DNA from: Blastocatellia bacterium
GTDB taxonomy: Bacteria; Acidobacteriota; Blastocatellia; UBA7656
Reading direction: 5' to 3'
Assembly: GCA_035275065.1 (NCBI GenBank)
Contig: DATENM010000097.1
Coordinates: 1 to 64,000 of the forward strand
DNA length: 64,000 nucleotides
The notes under the pieces are model-generated. The model was not told the DNA's origin, ran no database searches, and worked only from the letters and a program-made list of their open reading frames with translations. The position numbers were made by a program, and so were the translations under genes. Positions 1 to 8,864 of the stretch are shown here, piece by piece (the first letter of the stretch is position 1; every line of letters begins with the position of its first letter).

Positions 1-46
1 CTAACAGATTACTTCAGCGTCGGAAGAATGAGTTGCCGCCTGCCGG

Positions 47-1750
47 TCAGCGGGCGTTGACGACCTGCGAGGCCGCGCCGCCTATGTATACCAGTTGATG
101 ATTCGTGTAGCCTATGTCTATCGCGGCGTACAACTCGTCGAGAAGGCTTGGGCCGTAGCGCGAAAGAAAGTAGTAAACATTCAGTTCGCGCTCCTGAAGG
201 TTCTTGTCTGGAAACAGCGTCGTGTAGGCGCGCTCGACCTGGCGATAGACGGTCTCTTCGCGGCGCGCGCTGGTATGCACGAAGCGCGTGCGCAGATGTT
301 CGAGCTGATAGATGATCTTCGCCCGCGCGTTCTTCGTGGCGTCAGACAAACTGGCGTCGGCGCGGCGCAGGCTGGCTTCGAGGCGGTCGAGTTGCTCGGT
401 GATCTGGCGCTCGGTGTCGGCAAACGCGTTGGCGGTTTCGCGGTCGAGGCTCTGCTCGACGACTTTGGTGATCGCCGCGTGCAGGCCGTCGAAGAAATCC
501 GGCAAGTTGAGCTTGAGCTTCTTGAGCGTCTTCTGATGGCGATGCTCAACGATGGTCATGCTGGCGCGCGGCAGCACGCATGGCGGCTGGCGCTCCAAGG
601 TCTCATAGACGGCGCGAATCTGCGCGAAGTAAGCGATTTCTGCCGGGCCGCCGATGTAGGCGGCGGTCGGCAAGAGCCAGTCTTGCACGACGGGCCGCAA
701 CGTCACGTTCGGGCTGAAGCAGTTCGGACAGCGCGCCGCCAGCTCCGTAAGCTCGGCTTGATCGAACGAACGATTCGAGCCTTTCACATAGAAGCGGCCT
801 TCGTGCTGAGTCATCGCCACGCGCCGGCCATCGTCCATAATAAACAGCGGCGCGGCGTCTTCCGAAACGTGAACCTGCGCGTGATAGCCGGCCTGTTCCA
901 GCTCGCGGCTGCGCTCGACCAGCGCCCGCGCGATCTGCGGCGCGCGCTCGATGGCTTGCGCATAGAGCGGCGCGGCGACCTGCTTCAACTCCTCGTCGAG
1001 CGGGTCGAGCAGGACAACGCCATAGTCTTTAAAGATGCGCGCCATCAACTTTGCGAACGCGTCGGCAAAGCCCTCGCCTGCCGCGTAGCTGTCGCGCAGG
1101 TCGCGTTCGATGTCGGTTAGAAACTCCGACGGCGGCAGCGCCGCGACGAACTCATCAATGGCCGTCGCAATCCCCGCATCGATCTCGACGCGACCGACCG
1201 GCGCATCCGTGGGCCGCTCTGCCGGCTCGTAGTGAATCGTCTTCAGATGGCCTTCCGTATCGATCAGCCGGCAGTGATTGACTTCTTCATAATCGTGATC
1301 TTCACTGGCGACCCAGAAGACCGGCACCGCCTCGATGCCCTGCTCGCGCAGACAGTCGGTAAGCTTGATGACGGTCATCGCCTTATGGACGGTGTAGAGC
1401 GGCCCCGTGAACAGGCCCGCCTGCTGGCCTGTAACGATGGCTACAGAGCCCGGACGGCGCAGCACCTCGATGTTCTTGAAGGTCAGCTCGGACGAGCCTG
1501 CACGCCGGTTGATGCGTTCAAGCGCGTCGGCGACACGCTGGCGGTCGAAGGAGCGCGCGCCGACCTCGCGGGCATGCGCGGCGAGCGGCGACACGGCGCG
1601 CCCGCAGTCGGTGTAGAAGCGCGCTACTTTGTCGTAATCGTAAAGAAAATCGTTGAACAGGCGAGAGGTGCGCGGAATCTCCGTGAAGCGGAGCGCGTCC
1701 TCGGTTCGCTCGGCGGCGGCTTCGAGGTTGGTACAGTCGGCGTCTTTCAT
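47..1750 (-). CDS. bshC: Bacillithiol biosynthesis cysteine-adding enzyme BshC
   Basis: Predicted cytoplasmic ligase for the last step of bacillithiol synthesis, joining cysteine to glucosaminyl-malate. The 567-residue product carries the family signature VTGQQAGLFTGPLYT at about residues 107-120, in the Rossmann-like part of the fold. A long helical C-terminal region (about 430-520) looks like the BshC coiled coil. It is slightly longer than the roughly 540-residue Firmicutes protein because of an extended N-terminus. The start at 1750 is the first Met; the next ones lie inside conserved sequence. No bshA or bshB is nearby, as is common outside Bacillus. A long inverted repeat begins immediately upstream. 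The family call is secure; the use of bacillithiol as low-molecular-weight thiol is inferred from the family. Confidence 0.93.
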   Translation of the reverse strand: MKDADCTNLEAAAERTEDALRFTEIPRTSRLFNDFLYDYDKVARFYTDCGRAVSPLAAHAREVGARSFDRQRVADALERINRRAGSSELTFKNIEVLRRPGSVAIVTGQQAGLFTGPLYTVHKAMTVIKLTDCLREQGIEAVPVFWVASEDHDYEEVNHCRLIDTEGHLKTIHYEPAERPTDAPVGRVEIDAGIATAIDEFVAALPPSEFLTDIERDLRDSYAAGEGFADAFAKLMARIFKDYGVVLLDPLDEELKQVAAPLYAQAIERAPQIARALVERSRELEQAGYHAQVHVSEDAAPLFIMDDGRRVAMTQHEGRFYVKGSNRSFDQAELTELAARCPNCFSPNVTLRPVVQDWLLPTAAYIGGPAEIAYFAQIRAVYETLERQPPCVLPRASMTIVEHRHQKTLKKLKLNLPDFFDGLHAAITKVVEQSLDRETANAFADTERQITEQLDRLEASLRRADASLSDATKNARAKIIYQLEHLRTRFVHTSARREETVYRQVERAYTTLFPDKNLQERELNVYYFLSRYGPSLLDELYAAIDIGYTNHQLVYIGGAASQVVNAR

Positions 1751-1868
1751 AAGCAGTTACCAGTAGGCAGTGACCAGTTGTCAGTTGTCAGTTGTCAGTT
1801 GGGTATGCTGCCTTCTGGCTGGCAACTGCCAACTGATCACTGACAATTGAATAACTGACAACTGCTTT
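1751..1868. repeat. Long inverted repeat of CAGTTGT-type words
   Basis: The left arm (about 1751-1802) is built from near-tandem words around CAGTTGT/GTCAGTT. The right arm (about 1822-1867) holds their complements (CAACTG, ACTGACAA). The arms are degenerate and flank a short unrelated core. The element fills the whole space between the bshC start and the stop of the next minus-strand gene, touching both. It belongs to the same class as the repeats at 2931, 4029, 11652, 19814, 37368, 41944, 50395, 53116 and 59471. Confidence 0.8.
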
Positions 1869-2778
1869 ACTCCATCTCTGGGAAGAGTCCGGTGTCGCGC
1901 ATCACGGCGCGAACGCGCTCGCGCTCTTGCTCACTGAGCGGCGCGAGCGGGGCACGCGGCTGACCGCCTACAAAACCATTCAAGGCCATCGCCGCCTTCA
2001 AGGCCGCGACGCCGAGGCCGGCGGTCACGACCTGCGACAGTGGCGCAAGTCTATTCTGCAAGTCGCGCGCCAGCGCCGTGTCGCCGGCGCGCACGGCATC
2101 GTAAAGCTCAACGCAGGCGCGCGGCGCGGCGCAGGCGACCGCAAGGATCGCACCGCTCGCGCCCATCAATAATGACGGGTAGAGGATGCCGCCGTTGCCC
2201 ACCATGACGCGGAAGCCGGCAGGCGCGAGGCGGAGGGTTTCGGCAAGCGGGCCGAAATTACCAGAGCTGTCTTTCACGCCGATGATGTTCGGATGCTCGG
2301 CCAGCCGCGCAATCGTTGCCGGCTCGATGATGACGCCGGTATTCTGCGGCACGTTATAGATGAAAACCGGAAGGGGCGACGCCTCGGCGACGGCGGTGAA
2401 GTGTTCGCTGAGCGCCGCCTGCGTCATGCGCGATTTGTAAAAGTAAGGCGTGACGACCAGCGCCGCGTCGGCCCCGGCAGCCCTGGCGCGCGCGGTGGCG
2501 GCAATCGCGGCTTGCGTTGAAAACTCGTTCACGCCGGCGATGAGGGTATGATCGGGCCGCGCCGCTTGCCTGATGGTTTCGATGACCTCGGTCTGTTCTT
2601 CTCTGGTCAGGTGGACGGCTTCGCCATTCGAGCCGAGCGCCACATAGCCGGCGAGGCCGGTTTCGTTAAAGCGCGCGACGTTGCGCCGCAGCCCTTCAAA
2701 GTCAACTCGACCTTGCTCGTCGAAAGGCGTCGTCAGCGGCGGCAGTATGCCGTTGTAGTGAAGTTCGCGGTCTTGCAT
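1867..2778 (-). CDS. Dihydrodipicolinate synthase family aldolase (DapA/HOGA-like)
   Basis: A 303-residue class I aldolase/lyase of the DHDPS superfamily (TIM barrel). Schiff-base Lys169 lies in GVKDSSG and catalytic Tyr141 in IYNVP. The substrate loop reads GSNGE (49-53) rather than the GTTGE usual in true 4-hydroxy-tetrahydrodipicolinate synthases; a Ser-Asn loop is more typical of 4-hydroxy-2-oxoglutarate aldolase-like and other keto-acid aldolases. The exact substrate is therefore open. It stands alone between repeats and has its own promoter-like sequence upstream. The start at 2778 begins at the Met preceding the usual N-terminal strand (GILPPLTTPF). Confidence 0.85.
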   Translation of the reverse strand: MQDRELHYNGILPPLTTPFDEQGRVDFEGLRRNVARFNETGLAGYVALGSNGEAVHLTREEQTEVIETIRQAARPDHTLIAGVNEFSTQAAIAATARARAAGADAALVVTPYFYKSRMTQAALSEHFTAVAEASPLPVFIYNVPQNTGVIIEPATIARLAEHPNIIGVKDSSGNFGPLAETLRLAPAGFRVMVGNGGILYPSLLMGASGAILAVACAAPRACVELYDAVRAGDTALARDLQNRLAPLSQVVTAGLGVAALKAAMALNGFVGGQPRAPLAPLSEQERERVRAVMRDTGLFPEME

Positions 2779-2840
2779 CGCCAGTATTCCTACGTCCTCG
2801 CGCGCGCCGCCGTTTCAATGGCACGCATAGAATATTGGCA

Positions 2841-2869
2841 ATTATAGGGAGGGCCGCCACAAGGCGCAA
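2841..2869 (-). promoter_or_regulatory. Putative sigma-70 promoter of the aldolase gene
   Basis: On the minus strand a perfect -10 TATAAT (2841-2846) is preceded after 17 bp by TTGCGC (2864-2869), a poor -35. It would start transcription near 2834, about 55 nt before the start codon. Confidence 0.5.
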
Positions 2870-2930
2870 CTTTGCCGCACTTAGCCGCCGCGCCGCAAAA
2901 TGTAAAAAGATGTAAATCAGTGACGCGGAG

Positions 2931-3066
2931 AGAAGTCAGAAGCCCGAAGCCGGAAGTCAGAATGAACAAGGAAGTCGGCTCTCGCCTCCGCTCTCATTCT
3001 GGCTTCTGACTCCTGACTCCTGACTTCCTTCTTCTTGTCACTTGTCACTCGTCACTTGTCACTCTT
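2931..3066. repeat. Long inverted repeat of GAAGTCAG-type words
   Basis: Left arm (2931-2963) has GAAGTCAGAAG/GGAAGTCAG words. Right arm (about 2995-3029) has CTGGCTTCTGACTCCTGACT-type words, followed by a run of GTCACTT words (3035-3064). The element occupies the space just before fmt; the fmt start codon lies about 10 bp beyond it. Confidence 0.75.
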
Positions 3067-3076
3067 TAATAAAGCT

Positions 3077-4027
3077 ATGAGATTGATTTTCATGGGCACG
3101 CCGGAATTTGCCGTGCCGTCGCTTAAGCGATTGCTTGCCGATGGCCAAGAGGTCGCCGCCGTTTTTACACAGCCCGACAAGCCCGCGGGGCGCGGCCATC
3201 ATCTGCACACGCCGCCGGTCAAGCAGTTGGCGCTTGAACGTGGCATAGCGGTTCATCAACCGGCGCGGATTAAGGCCAGCGACGAGGTGCGCGCCGTCTT
3301 TGAACGCATTCAGCCGGACGCCTGTGTCGTCGCGGCGTATGGCAAGATTTTGCCGGCGTGGCTGTTGCAGATTCCGCGGCTTGGGTGCATCAACGTGCAT
3401 GCGTCACTACTGCCGCGCTATCGCGGCGCGGCGCCAATCAACTGGGCGATTGCCAATGGCGAGCCCGAAACCGGCGTCACCATCATGCAGATGGACGCAG
3501 GCATGGACACCGGCCCGATGCTCGCTAAACGCGCCACGGCCATCGGCGCAACCGAAACCGCCCCGGAATTGGCGGTCAAGCTTGCCGAGCTGGGCGCGGC
3601 GCTTTTGTCAGAAACATTGCCAGCGGTCGAGCGCGGCGCGGTCACGGCCGAGGCTCAAGACAACGACGCGGCGACCTATGCGCCCATGCTGAAGCGCGAA
3701 GACGGGCTGTTGGACTGGCGCTTACCAGCGGCGGAGATCAGCAACCGCGTGCGCGCCTTTCAGCCGTGGCCCGGCGTGTACACGACGCTCGGCGGGGCGC
3801 GCTTGCATCTCTGGCGAGCCCGCCCCGAAGACCAGCCGATAGCCGATGAGCCGCAAGCCGCGAACCCGCCCGGTACGATCCTGCGCATAGACCGCGCCGG
3901 CCTGCTGATCCGTTGTGCTGCGGGTAGCGCCTTGCTTATCGAAGAGTGTCAGCTCGAAGGCAAGCGGCGCGTCGCCGCGCGCGAGTTCGCCAACGGCATG
4001 CGGTTGAAAGCCGGCGACCGCTTGTGA
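3077..4027 (+). CDS. fmt: Methionyl-tRNA formyltransferase
   Basis: Formylates initiator Met-tRNA using 10-formyl-tetrahydrofolate in the cytoplasm. The 316-residue product begins MRLIFMGTPEFA. It carries the catalytic residues at the canonical numbers: Asn106 and His108 in INVHASLLPRYRG, and Asp144 in MDAGMDTGPM. The C-terminal third is the OB-like tRNA-binding domain. I chose ATG 3077 over the upstream in-frame start at 3035 because the extra 14 residues are encoded by the flanking repeat and have no family counterpart. The usual partner def is not adjacent. A repeat follows directly after the stop. Confidence 0.96.
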   Translation: MRLIFMGTPEFAVPSLKRLLADGQEVAAVFTQPDKPAGRGHHLHTPPVKQLALERGIAVHQPARIKASDEVRAVFERIQPDACVVAAYGKILPAWLLQIPRLGCINVHASLLPRYRGAAPINWAIANGEPETGVTIMQMDAGMDTGPMLAKRATAIGATETAPELAVKLAELGAALLSETLPAVERGAVTAEAQDNDAATYAPMLKREDGLLDWRLPAAEISNRVRAFQPWPGVYTTLGGARLHLWRARPEDQPIADEPQAANPPGTILRIDRAGLLIRCAAGSALLIEECQLEGKRRVAAREFANGMRLKAGDRL

Positions 4028-4028
4028 T

Positions 4029-4158
4029 CAGGAAGCAGTAGGCAGGAGGCAGGAAGCAGTCAGGAGAGCATGCAAACTCTGTTGACGATCAGCAGCCGGT
4101 AATGATCAACAACTGCCTCCTGCCTCCTGCCTACTGCTTCCTGCCTACTGCCTCCTGT
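4029..4158. repeat. Long inverted repeat of AGGCAGG words, copy A
   Basis: Left arm (4031-4066) is built from GGAAGCAGTAGGCAGGAGG-like words. Right arm (about 4112-4158) contains CCTGCCTCCTGCCTACTGC words. The unique core (about 4069-4110) shares blocks with the core of the element at 11652-11784: ATGCAAACT, then GATC.GCAGC, then a GTCAAC/ATCAAC block, in the same order. The right arm overlaps the last codons of the convergent hydrolase gene. Confidence 0.85.
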
Positions 4159-5629
4159 TCTTCAGTTCTTCGACAATCTGTTTATACGCCGGGTCGTCGC
4201 GCAGCCCCTCTAAATCCTTGTCACCCTCGATGGCCGCCGCGTCCTTGAAGCCTTTGGCGACGGCGCGCCGTAGCGCGTCGAGCGCATTGCGGCGGTCGCG
4301 GTTGAGCGCGTAGGCGCAGGCCAGGTTGTAGAGCAGGCGTGGATTGTCGGGGGCAATCAATATCGCAAGCGACAGGCTCTCTGCCGCCGCCGCGTACTGC
4401 TTGCGCTGTTGCAGGATGCTCGCCTCTTCGCTCAGGTAAACGAAAAACTGGTTGATGACCCGCCGCGCTACGACCCGTTCGGCGCTCCCCGGCGGTGCGT
4501 CGGAGCGCTTCTTGAGGGCCGCGAGGTTCTTTTGCAAATCGGCGTAAGCCTGCCGGCGCTCGTCGCTACTTTTCGCCGGCTGGTCACCAAAATCGCTCAA
4601 ACGTTCAGGCGCAAGCTCCTGGCGTTCGTCCTGGCCTCGCAACGACGCCTTCAACTTGTATAGCTCTTTAACGCGGGTCTGCTGCTCGCGCTCCTGCTCG
4701 TCTTCCTGTTTGATCGCCTGCTTGACCGCATTCGCGTCCTTCAGCTCGGCGGCGCGGCGTTCGACTTCGGCAACCTCGCGCAGCCCTTTGAAGTCGCTGG
4801 CCGCGTCATTGAAGCGAATGTAAGCTTCGTAACTTTTGCCGGCGGCTTCGGCGGCTCGGGCGCGGCTGACGCTCTGCTCGAACCATTCATTGATGAGCGC
4901 CTCGTCGCGGGCGCGGCGCTCGCTCTTCATCGCTTGCAGCTCAAGCCATGCGATGGCCTCTTCGGCAAGCGCCGCCGGCAGCCAGTCGTGCCCGCCGTCG
5001 AAAGTGGCAAAGCGATTCGCCAGCCCCAGCCGGTCAAAGGCGCGCGTCAGGTTGCGCATTTCGGGATAGTTGAAATCTTCACGGCCTGCGGTGGCAAAGA
5101 GCGCAAAGGTCACGCTGCGCGTCGGCGCGGCGGTTGCCGGGAAGCCGCCTCCACAGGCGATGACCCCGGCCACCGCGTTGCCGAGCGACAGGGCGACACC
5201 TGTGGCGACGCGCCCGCCGCCGGAAAAGCCCGCCGTGTAGACGCGGCGCGGGTCTAACGCCAGCCGCTCGCGCGTGTCGTTCATCATGGCGCGCACGGCG
5301 GCGGCAACGTCGCCTGCGCCGTTGCGCGAGTTGTTCGAGCCCGCGACGATGACGCCATACTTTTCCGCCGCCGCTTTGAAACGCTCAAGCGGGACGCGCC
5401 CGCGCGCCGCCGGGTCGAAGCAATAGATGATCGGCCAGCGTTTTTGCGGCGTATAGCCCGCGGGCAGAAACAAGGCGTAGCTCTGATCGGCGGCGGCGCG
5501 GCAGACGACGCGCTCGCTGATCGCGCCTCTCGCGAAGGTGTCGGATTGACCGGCAAATACCGAAGCTGAAGAGAGGAGAGAGACAACGGCAACGCCGAGG
5601 AGTCGGGCGTAGAAATATACAAACTTCAT
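4145..5629 (-). CDS. Secreted alpha/beta-hydrolase (PHB-depolymerase/esterase-like) with C-terminal TPR
   Basis: A 494-residue exported protein. Residues 1-26 form a signal peptide (MKFVYFYARL, then a hydrophobic stretch ending SVFAG). The hydrolase domain follows, with nucleophile Ser136 in GFSGGG, a likely acid near Asp185 (GREDF) and His214 (GGHDW). Residues about 240-400 are charged and helical. The C-terminus (about 410-490) looks like TPR repeats (ASILQQRKQYAAAAESLSLA). I chose the start at 5629 over 5701 because it places the signal peptide at the N-terminus. Natural substrate unknown; the esterase/depolymerase resemblance is fold-level. It lies downstream of a sigma/anti-sigma pair on the same strand after a 90 bp gap. 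Confidence 0.78.
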   Translation of the reverse strand: MKFVYFYARLLGVAVVSLLSSASVFAGQSDTFARGAISERVVCRAAADQSYALFLPAGYTPQKRWPIIYCFDPAARGRVPLERFKAAAEKYGVIVAGSNNSRNGAGDVAAAVRAMMNDTRERLALDPRRVYTAGFSGGGRVATGVALSLGNAVAGVIACGGGFPATAAPTRSVTFALFATAGREDFNYPEMRNLTRAFDRLGLANRFATFDGGHDWLPAALAEEAIAWLELQAMKSERRARDEALINEWFEQSVSRARAAEAAGKSYEAYIRFNDAASDFKGLREVAEVERRAAELKDANAVKQAIKQEDEQEREQQTRVKELYKLKASLRGQDERQELAPERLSDFGDQPAKSSDERRQAYADLQKNLAALKKRSDAPPGSAERVVARRVINQFFVYLSEEASILQQRKQYAAAAESLSLAILIAPDNPRLLYNLACAYALNRDRRNALDALRRAVAKGFKDAAAIEGDKDLEGLRDDPAYKQIVEELKNRRQ

Positions 5630-5719
5630 GGTTTTATTGATCCAGCAAAAAAGTCGCTGGGCACTACCATGAAGATAAGCGAAGCGCGCGGCGATTGGCA
5701 ACTGTCTGCGAAATCGTCT

Positions 5720-6580
5720 TCACGCGTCGAGCCGGTTGAGGAACGATTGCACCGATGGCGCTAGCGCGGCGGCGATTTGCAGATTGTCTTCGCGGCTCAA
5801 ATCAGAGACGACGAAGGCGAGATAGTCGCGCGTTTCAAAGCCGGTGACTTCCAGATTGTTCAGGCGGGCGCCAAAGACCGGCACGCCCGCGGCATCGAGC
5901 ATCGCCGCGACCTGATTTTGCGTGAACGATTCGCCGTTCTTTTTCGTGACCACCAGCGACAGCGCCGTTTGCGGGCTCTTCAAGATCAGGTGAACGTACT
6001 CGCGCCCTTTGGCCTTGCAGTGGTGGCCGACGACGACGCGATAGGCACCCGGCAGCCTGTCGTTGACCATCGCCACCAGTCCGAAGAAATCAGGCCCGAG
6101 CTGCTCGCGCATCTGCGCTTCGGTGAACTGGCGATTGGCAAAGCCCGAATCCAAAGCGCAATGGAGATGATCTTTCAGCCCGATCTCAAGGATTTGCGCG
6201 CCGGCCATCTGAGCCGTCACTTCAGGGCCGGGCGAGGCCGAGAGATTCCGCAATCGCAGCCCGAAGAGGCTGACGGCGATGAGGACGACTGCCGCCGCGG
6301 CAATCAGCGTCCAGGTGGGCCATCCCGGCTTTGCGTCTTTGCGAATGCGCTTGCGAATCTTCTCCTGCAAGGCGGGCGGCACGGACTCTTTCATCACCGC
6401 GGCCTTTAAAAGTTCTTTGATGCGCCGGCGATTCTCCAGCGATTCCGAGCAAGCCGCGCAGCCTTCGAGGTGGCGCAGCACTTCGTGCGTGGTTTCGACC
6501 AGCAGCTCGTTATTCAGGTATGAATCCAGGTAAGCGCGCACTCTTTGGCAGTGGTGCTGCTCGAAGTTGACGACATTCAT
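5720..6580 (-). CDS. Anti-sigma factor with zinc-finger N-terminus and one membrane segment
   Basis: A 286-residue probable anti-sigma factor. The N-terminal anti-sigma domain has the zinc-binding H-x3-C-x2-C pattern (His37, Cys41, Cys44) plus an upstream His/Cys pair (His10, Cys11). A single membrane segment lies at about 88-108 (TWTLIAAAAVVLIAVSLFG). The roughly 175-residue outer part has no motif I recognise; it could sense an envelope signal. The start codon overlaps the stop of the sigma factor gene by four bases (ATGA), so the two are translationally coupled. The pairing strongly supports regulation of the adjacent sigma factor. Confidence 0.85.
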   Translation of the reverse strand: MNVVNFEQHHCQRVRAYLDSYLNNELLVETTHEVLRHLEGCAACSESLENRRRIKELLKAAVMKESVPPALQEKIRKRIRKDAKPGWPTWTLIAAAAVVLIAVSLFGLRLRNLSASPGPEVTAQMAGAQILEIGLKDHLHCALDSGFANRQFTEAQMREQLGPDFFGLVAMVNDRLPGAYRVVVGHHCKAKGREYVHLILKSPQTALSLVVTKKNGESFTQNQVAAMLDAAGVPVFGARLNNLEVTGFETRDYLAFVVSDLSREDNLQIAAALAPSVQSFLNRLDA

Positions 6581-7128
6581 GCGCCCTTCCCCCTTTCTGT
6601 TTGATTGATGCCATAGCCGCCGGCGAACTCGGCCAGTTCCAGGCGCAGCAGCTTTCTGCCGCGGTTGAGCCGCGACATCACTGTGCCCAGCGGAATGCCG
6701 AGCGCCGCCGCGACCTCTTTGTAAGACAGCTCGTCAACGTCGGCCAGCAGCACGACCTCGCGGTAATGCTGCGGCAGTTTCTCGAAGGCCGCCAGCACGT
6801 CTTCGTCGCTGAGGTGCGGCGAAACCGGCGGCTCGTAGCTGACGGTTTCCTCGATCCGCTCGTCCTCGTTGCTGACCAGGCGCATCTTGAACCACTTGCG
6901 GCGGTGGTGCTGGATGACATGAAAAAGAATCTTGAAGAGCCAGGCGCGGCAGTTTGTACCGGGCTCGAAGCGGTGGAACGATTTCCACGCTTGCAGGTAA
7001 GCTTCCTGCACCAGGTCTTCGGCTTCGGCGCGGTCGCGGACGAGGCGCAACGCCGTGCGGAACAGGTCATTCAAATGCGGCAGCGCCGCGCCCTCGAACT
7101 CTTCTGTCTTGGCCGAACGTCCAAACAT
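6577..7128 (-). CDS. ECF-family RNA polymerase sigma factor
   Basis: A 183-residue group 4 sigma factor. Region 2 (about 20-80) includes AEDLVQEAYLQAWKSFHRF and CRAWLFKILF. Region 4 (about 115-165) has YREVVLLADVDELSYKEVA and the helix-turn-helix IPLGTVMSRLNRGRKLL. Start 7128 gives the usual ECF length and has a GAGGTG ribosome site 9 bp upstream; the longer reading to 7260 adds 44 residues without family support. It is followed by its anti-sigma factor and is divergent from the MoxR operon. Regulon unknown. Confidence 0.92.
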   Translation of the reverse strand: MFGRSAKTEEFEGAALPHLNDLFRTALRLVRDRAEAEDLVQEAYLQAWKSFHRFEPGTNCRAWLFKILFHVIQHHRRKWFKMRLVSNEDERIEETVSYEPPVSPHLSDEDVLAAFEKLPQHYREVVLLADVDELSYKEVAAALGIPLGTVMSRLNRGRKLLRLELAEFAGGYGINQTERGKGA

Positions 7129-7241
7129 TGCGCTCACACCTCTCAGAGCAAATTCGTATGACCGCCACTCGGTGAATCGCCGCCGCGAAGCCAAATATTC
7201 CCGCCGCCGCCTGAAAAGGCAAATTAATTCGGGGGCGCATC

Positions 7242-7270
7242 TTGACAGGCTTGCGCCCAAGTTGGTATCC
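7242..7270 (+). promoter_or_regulatory. Possible promoter of the MoxR operon
   Basis: TTGACA (7242-7247), 17 bp, GTATCC (7265-7270): a perfect -35 with a weak -10. It would start transcription close to ATG 7278, giving a leaderless or nearly leaderless mRNA. TTG 7242 is also an in-frame alternative start for the gene, so the signal is ambiguous. Confidence 0.35.
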
Positions 7271-7277
7271 CTTCGGC

Positions 7278-8864
7278 ATGGCTCCGCCGTTCGATCTCTT
7301 CAAGAAAGTCTCGCAAGCGCCGACCAATCCGCAACCGACGCCGGCGCGCCAGTCGTTCGATGTCGCCGACCTTTACACGGGACCGGCGGCGACCGCTACG
7401 GCTGACACGACGCCGCGGGTGGCGCTGGATGAAAAGCTGCGGCAGGCGTATTTCTGGATCGTCAACGCCGCCATCATCAGCCCGTATTATGACATTGAGT
7501 ACAATGACGCGCCGCCGCAGACGTTCAGCTTCGGCGACCAGAAAAGCCGGCTGGTGCTGCCGTCGGATCAGAGCTATTCGAGCTTCGTGCTGATGCCGCT
7601 GCTGAACCTCGTGCTGCGCCGCCGCTGTTTGCTGGTCGGCGGGCCGGGGCGCGGCAAGACGGCCAGCGCCATCTTGATGGGCGTGCTTGCAGGCTACACG
7701 ATCAAAGACATCAAGCGCGCCATTCAACATGGCCAGCCGCAGATGACCATCTCTGACCTGCTCGGCAACCCGCTGCCTTCGACGCTCGTCGCCGCCAAGA
7801 GCATGGACGAAGTGCAAATCTCATGGCGCAAGTGGCTCGCCATGCGCGTCAAGATCATTGACGAATACAACCGCATCCCGACGCGCACGCAATCGGCGCT
7901 GCTCACGGTCATGGGCGACAACTACGCCGAGGTGCTCGATCAGATTTACGAATGCCCCGAAGCGGCATGGTATCTGACCGCCAATGACGACGCCGGCGGC
8001 GGCACTTATCAGGTCATCGAAGCGCTGCGCGACCGCATCGACATCGTCGTCAAAGCCTTGCACTTCAACACGCGCTTTCTCGGCGACCTGCTGGCGCGCA
8101 TCGAAGAGAACATCAAGCCCGAAGAGGTCGTGCCGCGCGAGATCGTTTTTACCGAAGCCGAGCTTGACCGCGCCTATCAAGAGATTCTCGACGTGCGGCT
8201 CGCAACCGAGTTGCGCCGCCGCATCGAATTCTTTGCCAGCCACTTCGAGTTTTTTGACGCCGCCGCCGATCAGATCGAGTACAAGACGAAAGACACGATG
8301 AAGCTGGCGGCGATTGACTTCAACCTTTTGAGCGCCCGCGACACCGGCAAGGACAAGCTGAAAGACCTGGGCAGCCAGACGCGCAACGGCTTGTCTGTGC
8401 GCGCGCTGATGACCTTGCTGGTCTTCGCCAAAGCGCTCGCATGGTTTCGCGGGCTACAGGAAGTCGGCTTTGAAGACGTGCGCCAGATCATTCCTTTCGT
8501 GCTGCACGACAAGCTGGCTCAAGACGCCGACTCGCCCTTCTTTGACGCGCCGGAAAACGGCGCTTTTCGCAGCGACAAGGTCGGCTGGATTCGCCGCCTC
8601 TTCGACCTGTCGTGCGCCGAATACGACCGCCTCGACCGCGACCGCGATGACGTGGTGGCGCAGATGGAAGCGGAATTCGCGCGCGGCCTGGAAGGCGTCA
8701 GCGAACAAGAAGCCCGCGCCCGGCTGGTCAAGATCGAGCGCACGCTCGCCGATTGGAGCAAAGGCCGCAAGCTCTACGGCCACCTGTTTGACGACATCCT
8801 CAAGCTCAAGTACCTGCATCAGCGCTACACCAATTACTTGAAGTGGCTGCAATGGAAGGCGTGA
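7278..8864 (+). CDS. MoxR-type AAA+ ATPase
   Basis: A 528-residue AAA+ ATPase. Walker A GGPGRGKT spans 121-128. Walker B KIIDEYNR (192-199) has the MoxR-like Asp-Glu-x-Asn-Arg pattern. Sensor 1 is TAND near 235 and the arginine-finger region RDRID near 251-255. The first 110 residues and the last 200 are specific to this subgroup and make it longer than typical MoxR proteins (about 330 residues). MoxR ATPases usually act as chaperones with VWA-domain partners; here a VWA protein is encoded two genes downstream. ATG 7278 is preferred to TTG 7242. The stop overlaps the next start (TGATG). Confidence 0.85.
   Translation: MAPPFDLFKKVSQAPTNPQPTPARQSFDVADLYTGPAATATADTTPRVALDEKLRQAYFWIVNAAIISPYYDIEYNDAPPQTFSFGDQKSRLVLPSDQSYSSFVLMPLLNLVLRRRCLLVGGPGRGKTASAILMGVLAGYTIKDIKRAIQHGQPQMTISDLLGNPLPSTLVAAKSMDEVQISWRKWLAMRVKIIDEYNRIPTRTQSALLTVMGDNYAEVLDQIYECPEAAWYLTANDDAGGGTYQVIEALRDRIDIVVKALHFNTRFLGDLLARIEENIKPEEVVPREIVFTEAELDRAYQEILDVRLATELRRRIEFFASHFEFFDAAADQIEYKTKDTMKLAAIDFNLLSARDTGKDKLKDLGSQTRNGLSVRALMTLLVFAKALAWFRGLQEVGFEDVRQIIPFVLHDKLAQDADSPFFDAPENGAFRSDKVGWIRRLFDLSCAEYDRLDRDRDDVVAQMEAEFARGLEGVSEQEARARLVKIERTLADWSKGRKLYGHLFDDILKLKYLHQRYTNYLKWLQWKA

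Noticed and set aside
95..1120. Long plus-strand ORF opposite bshC
   Set aside because: Shadow of a high-GC gene in the antisense frame; bshC motifs are unambiguous.
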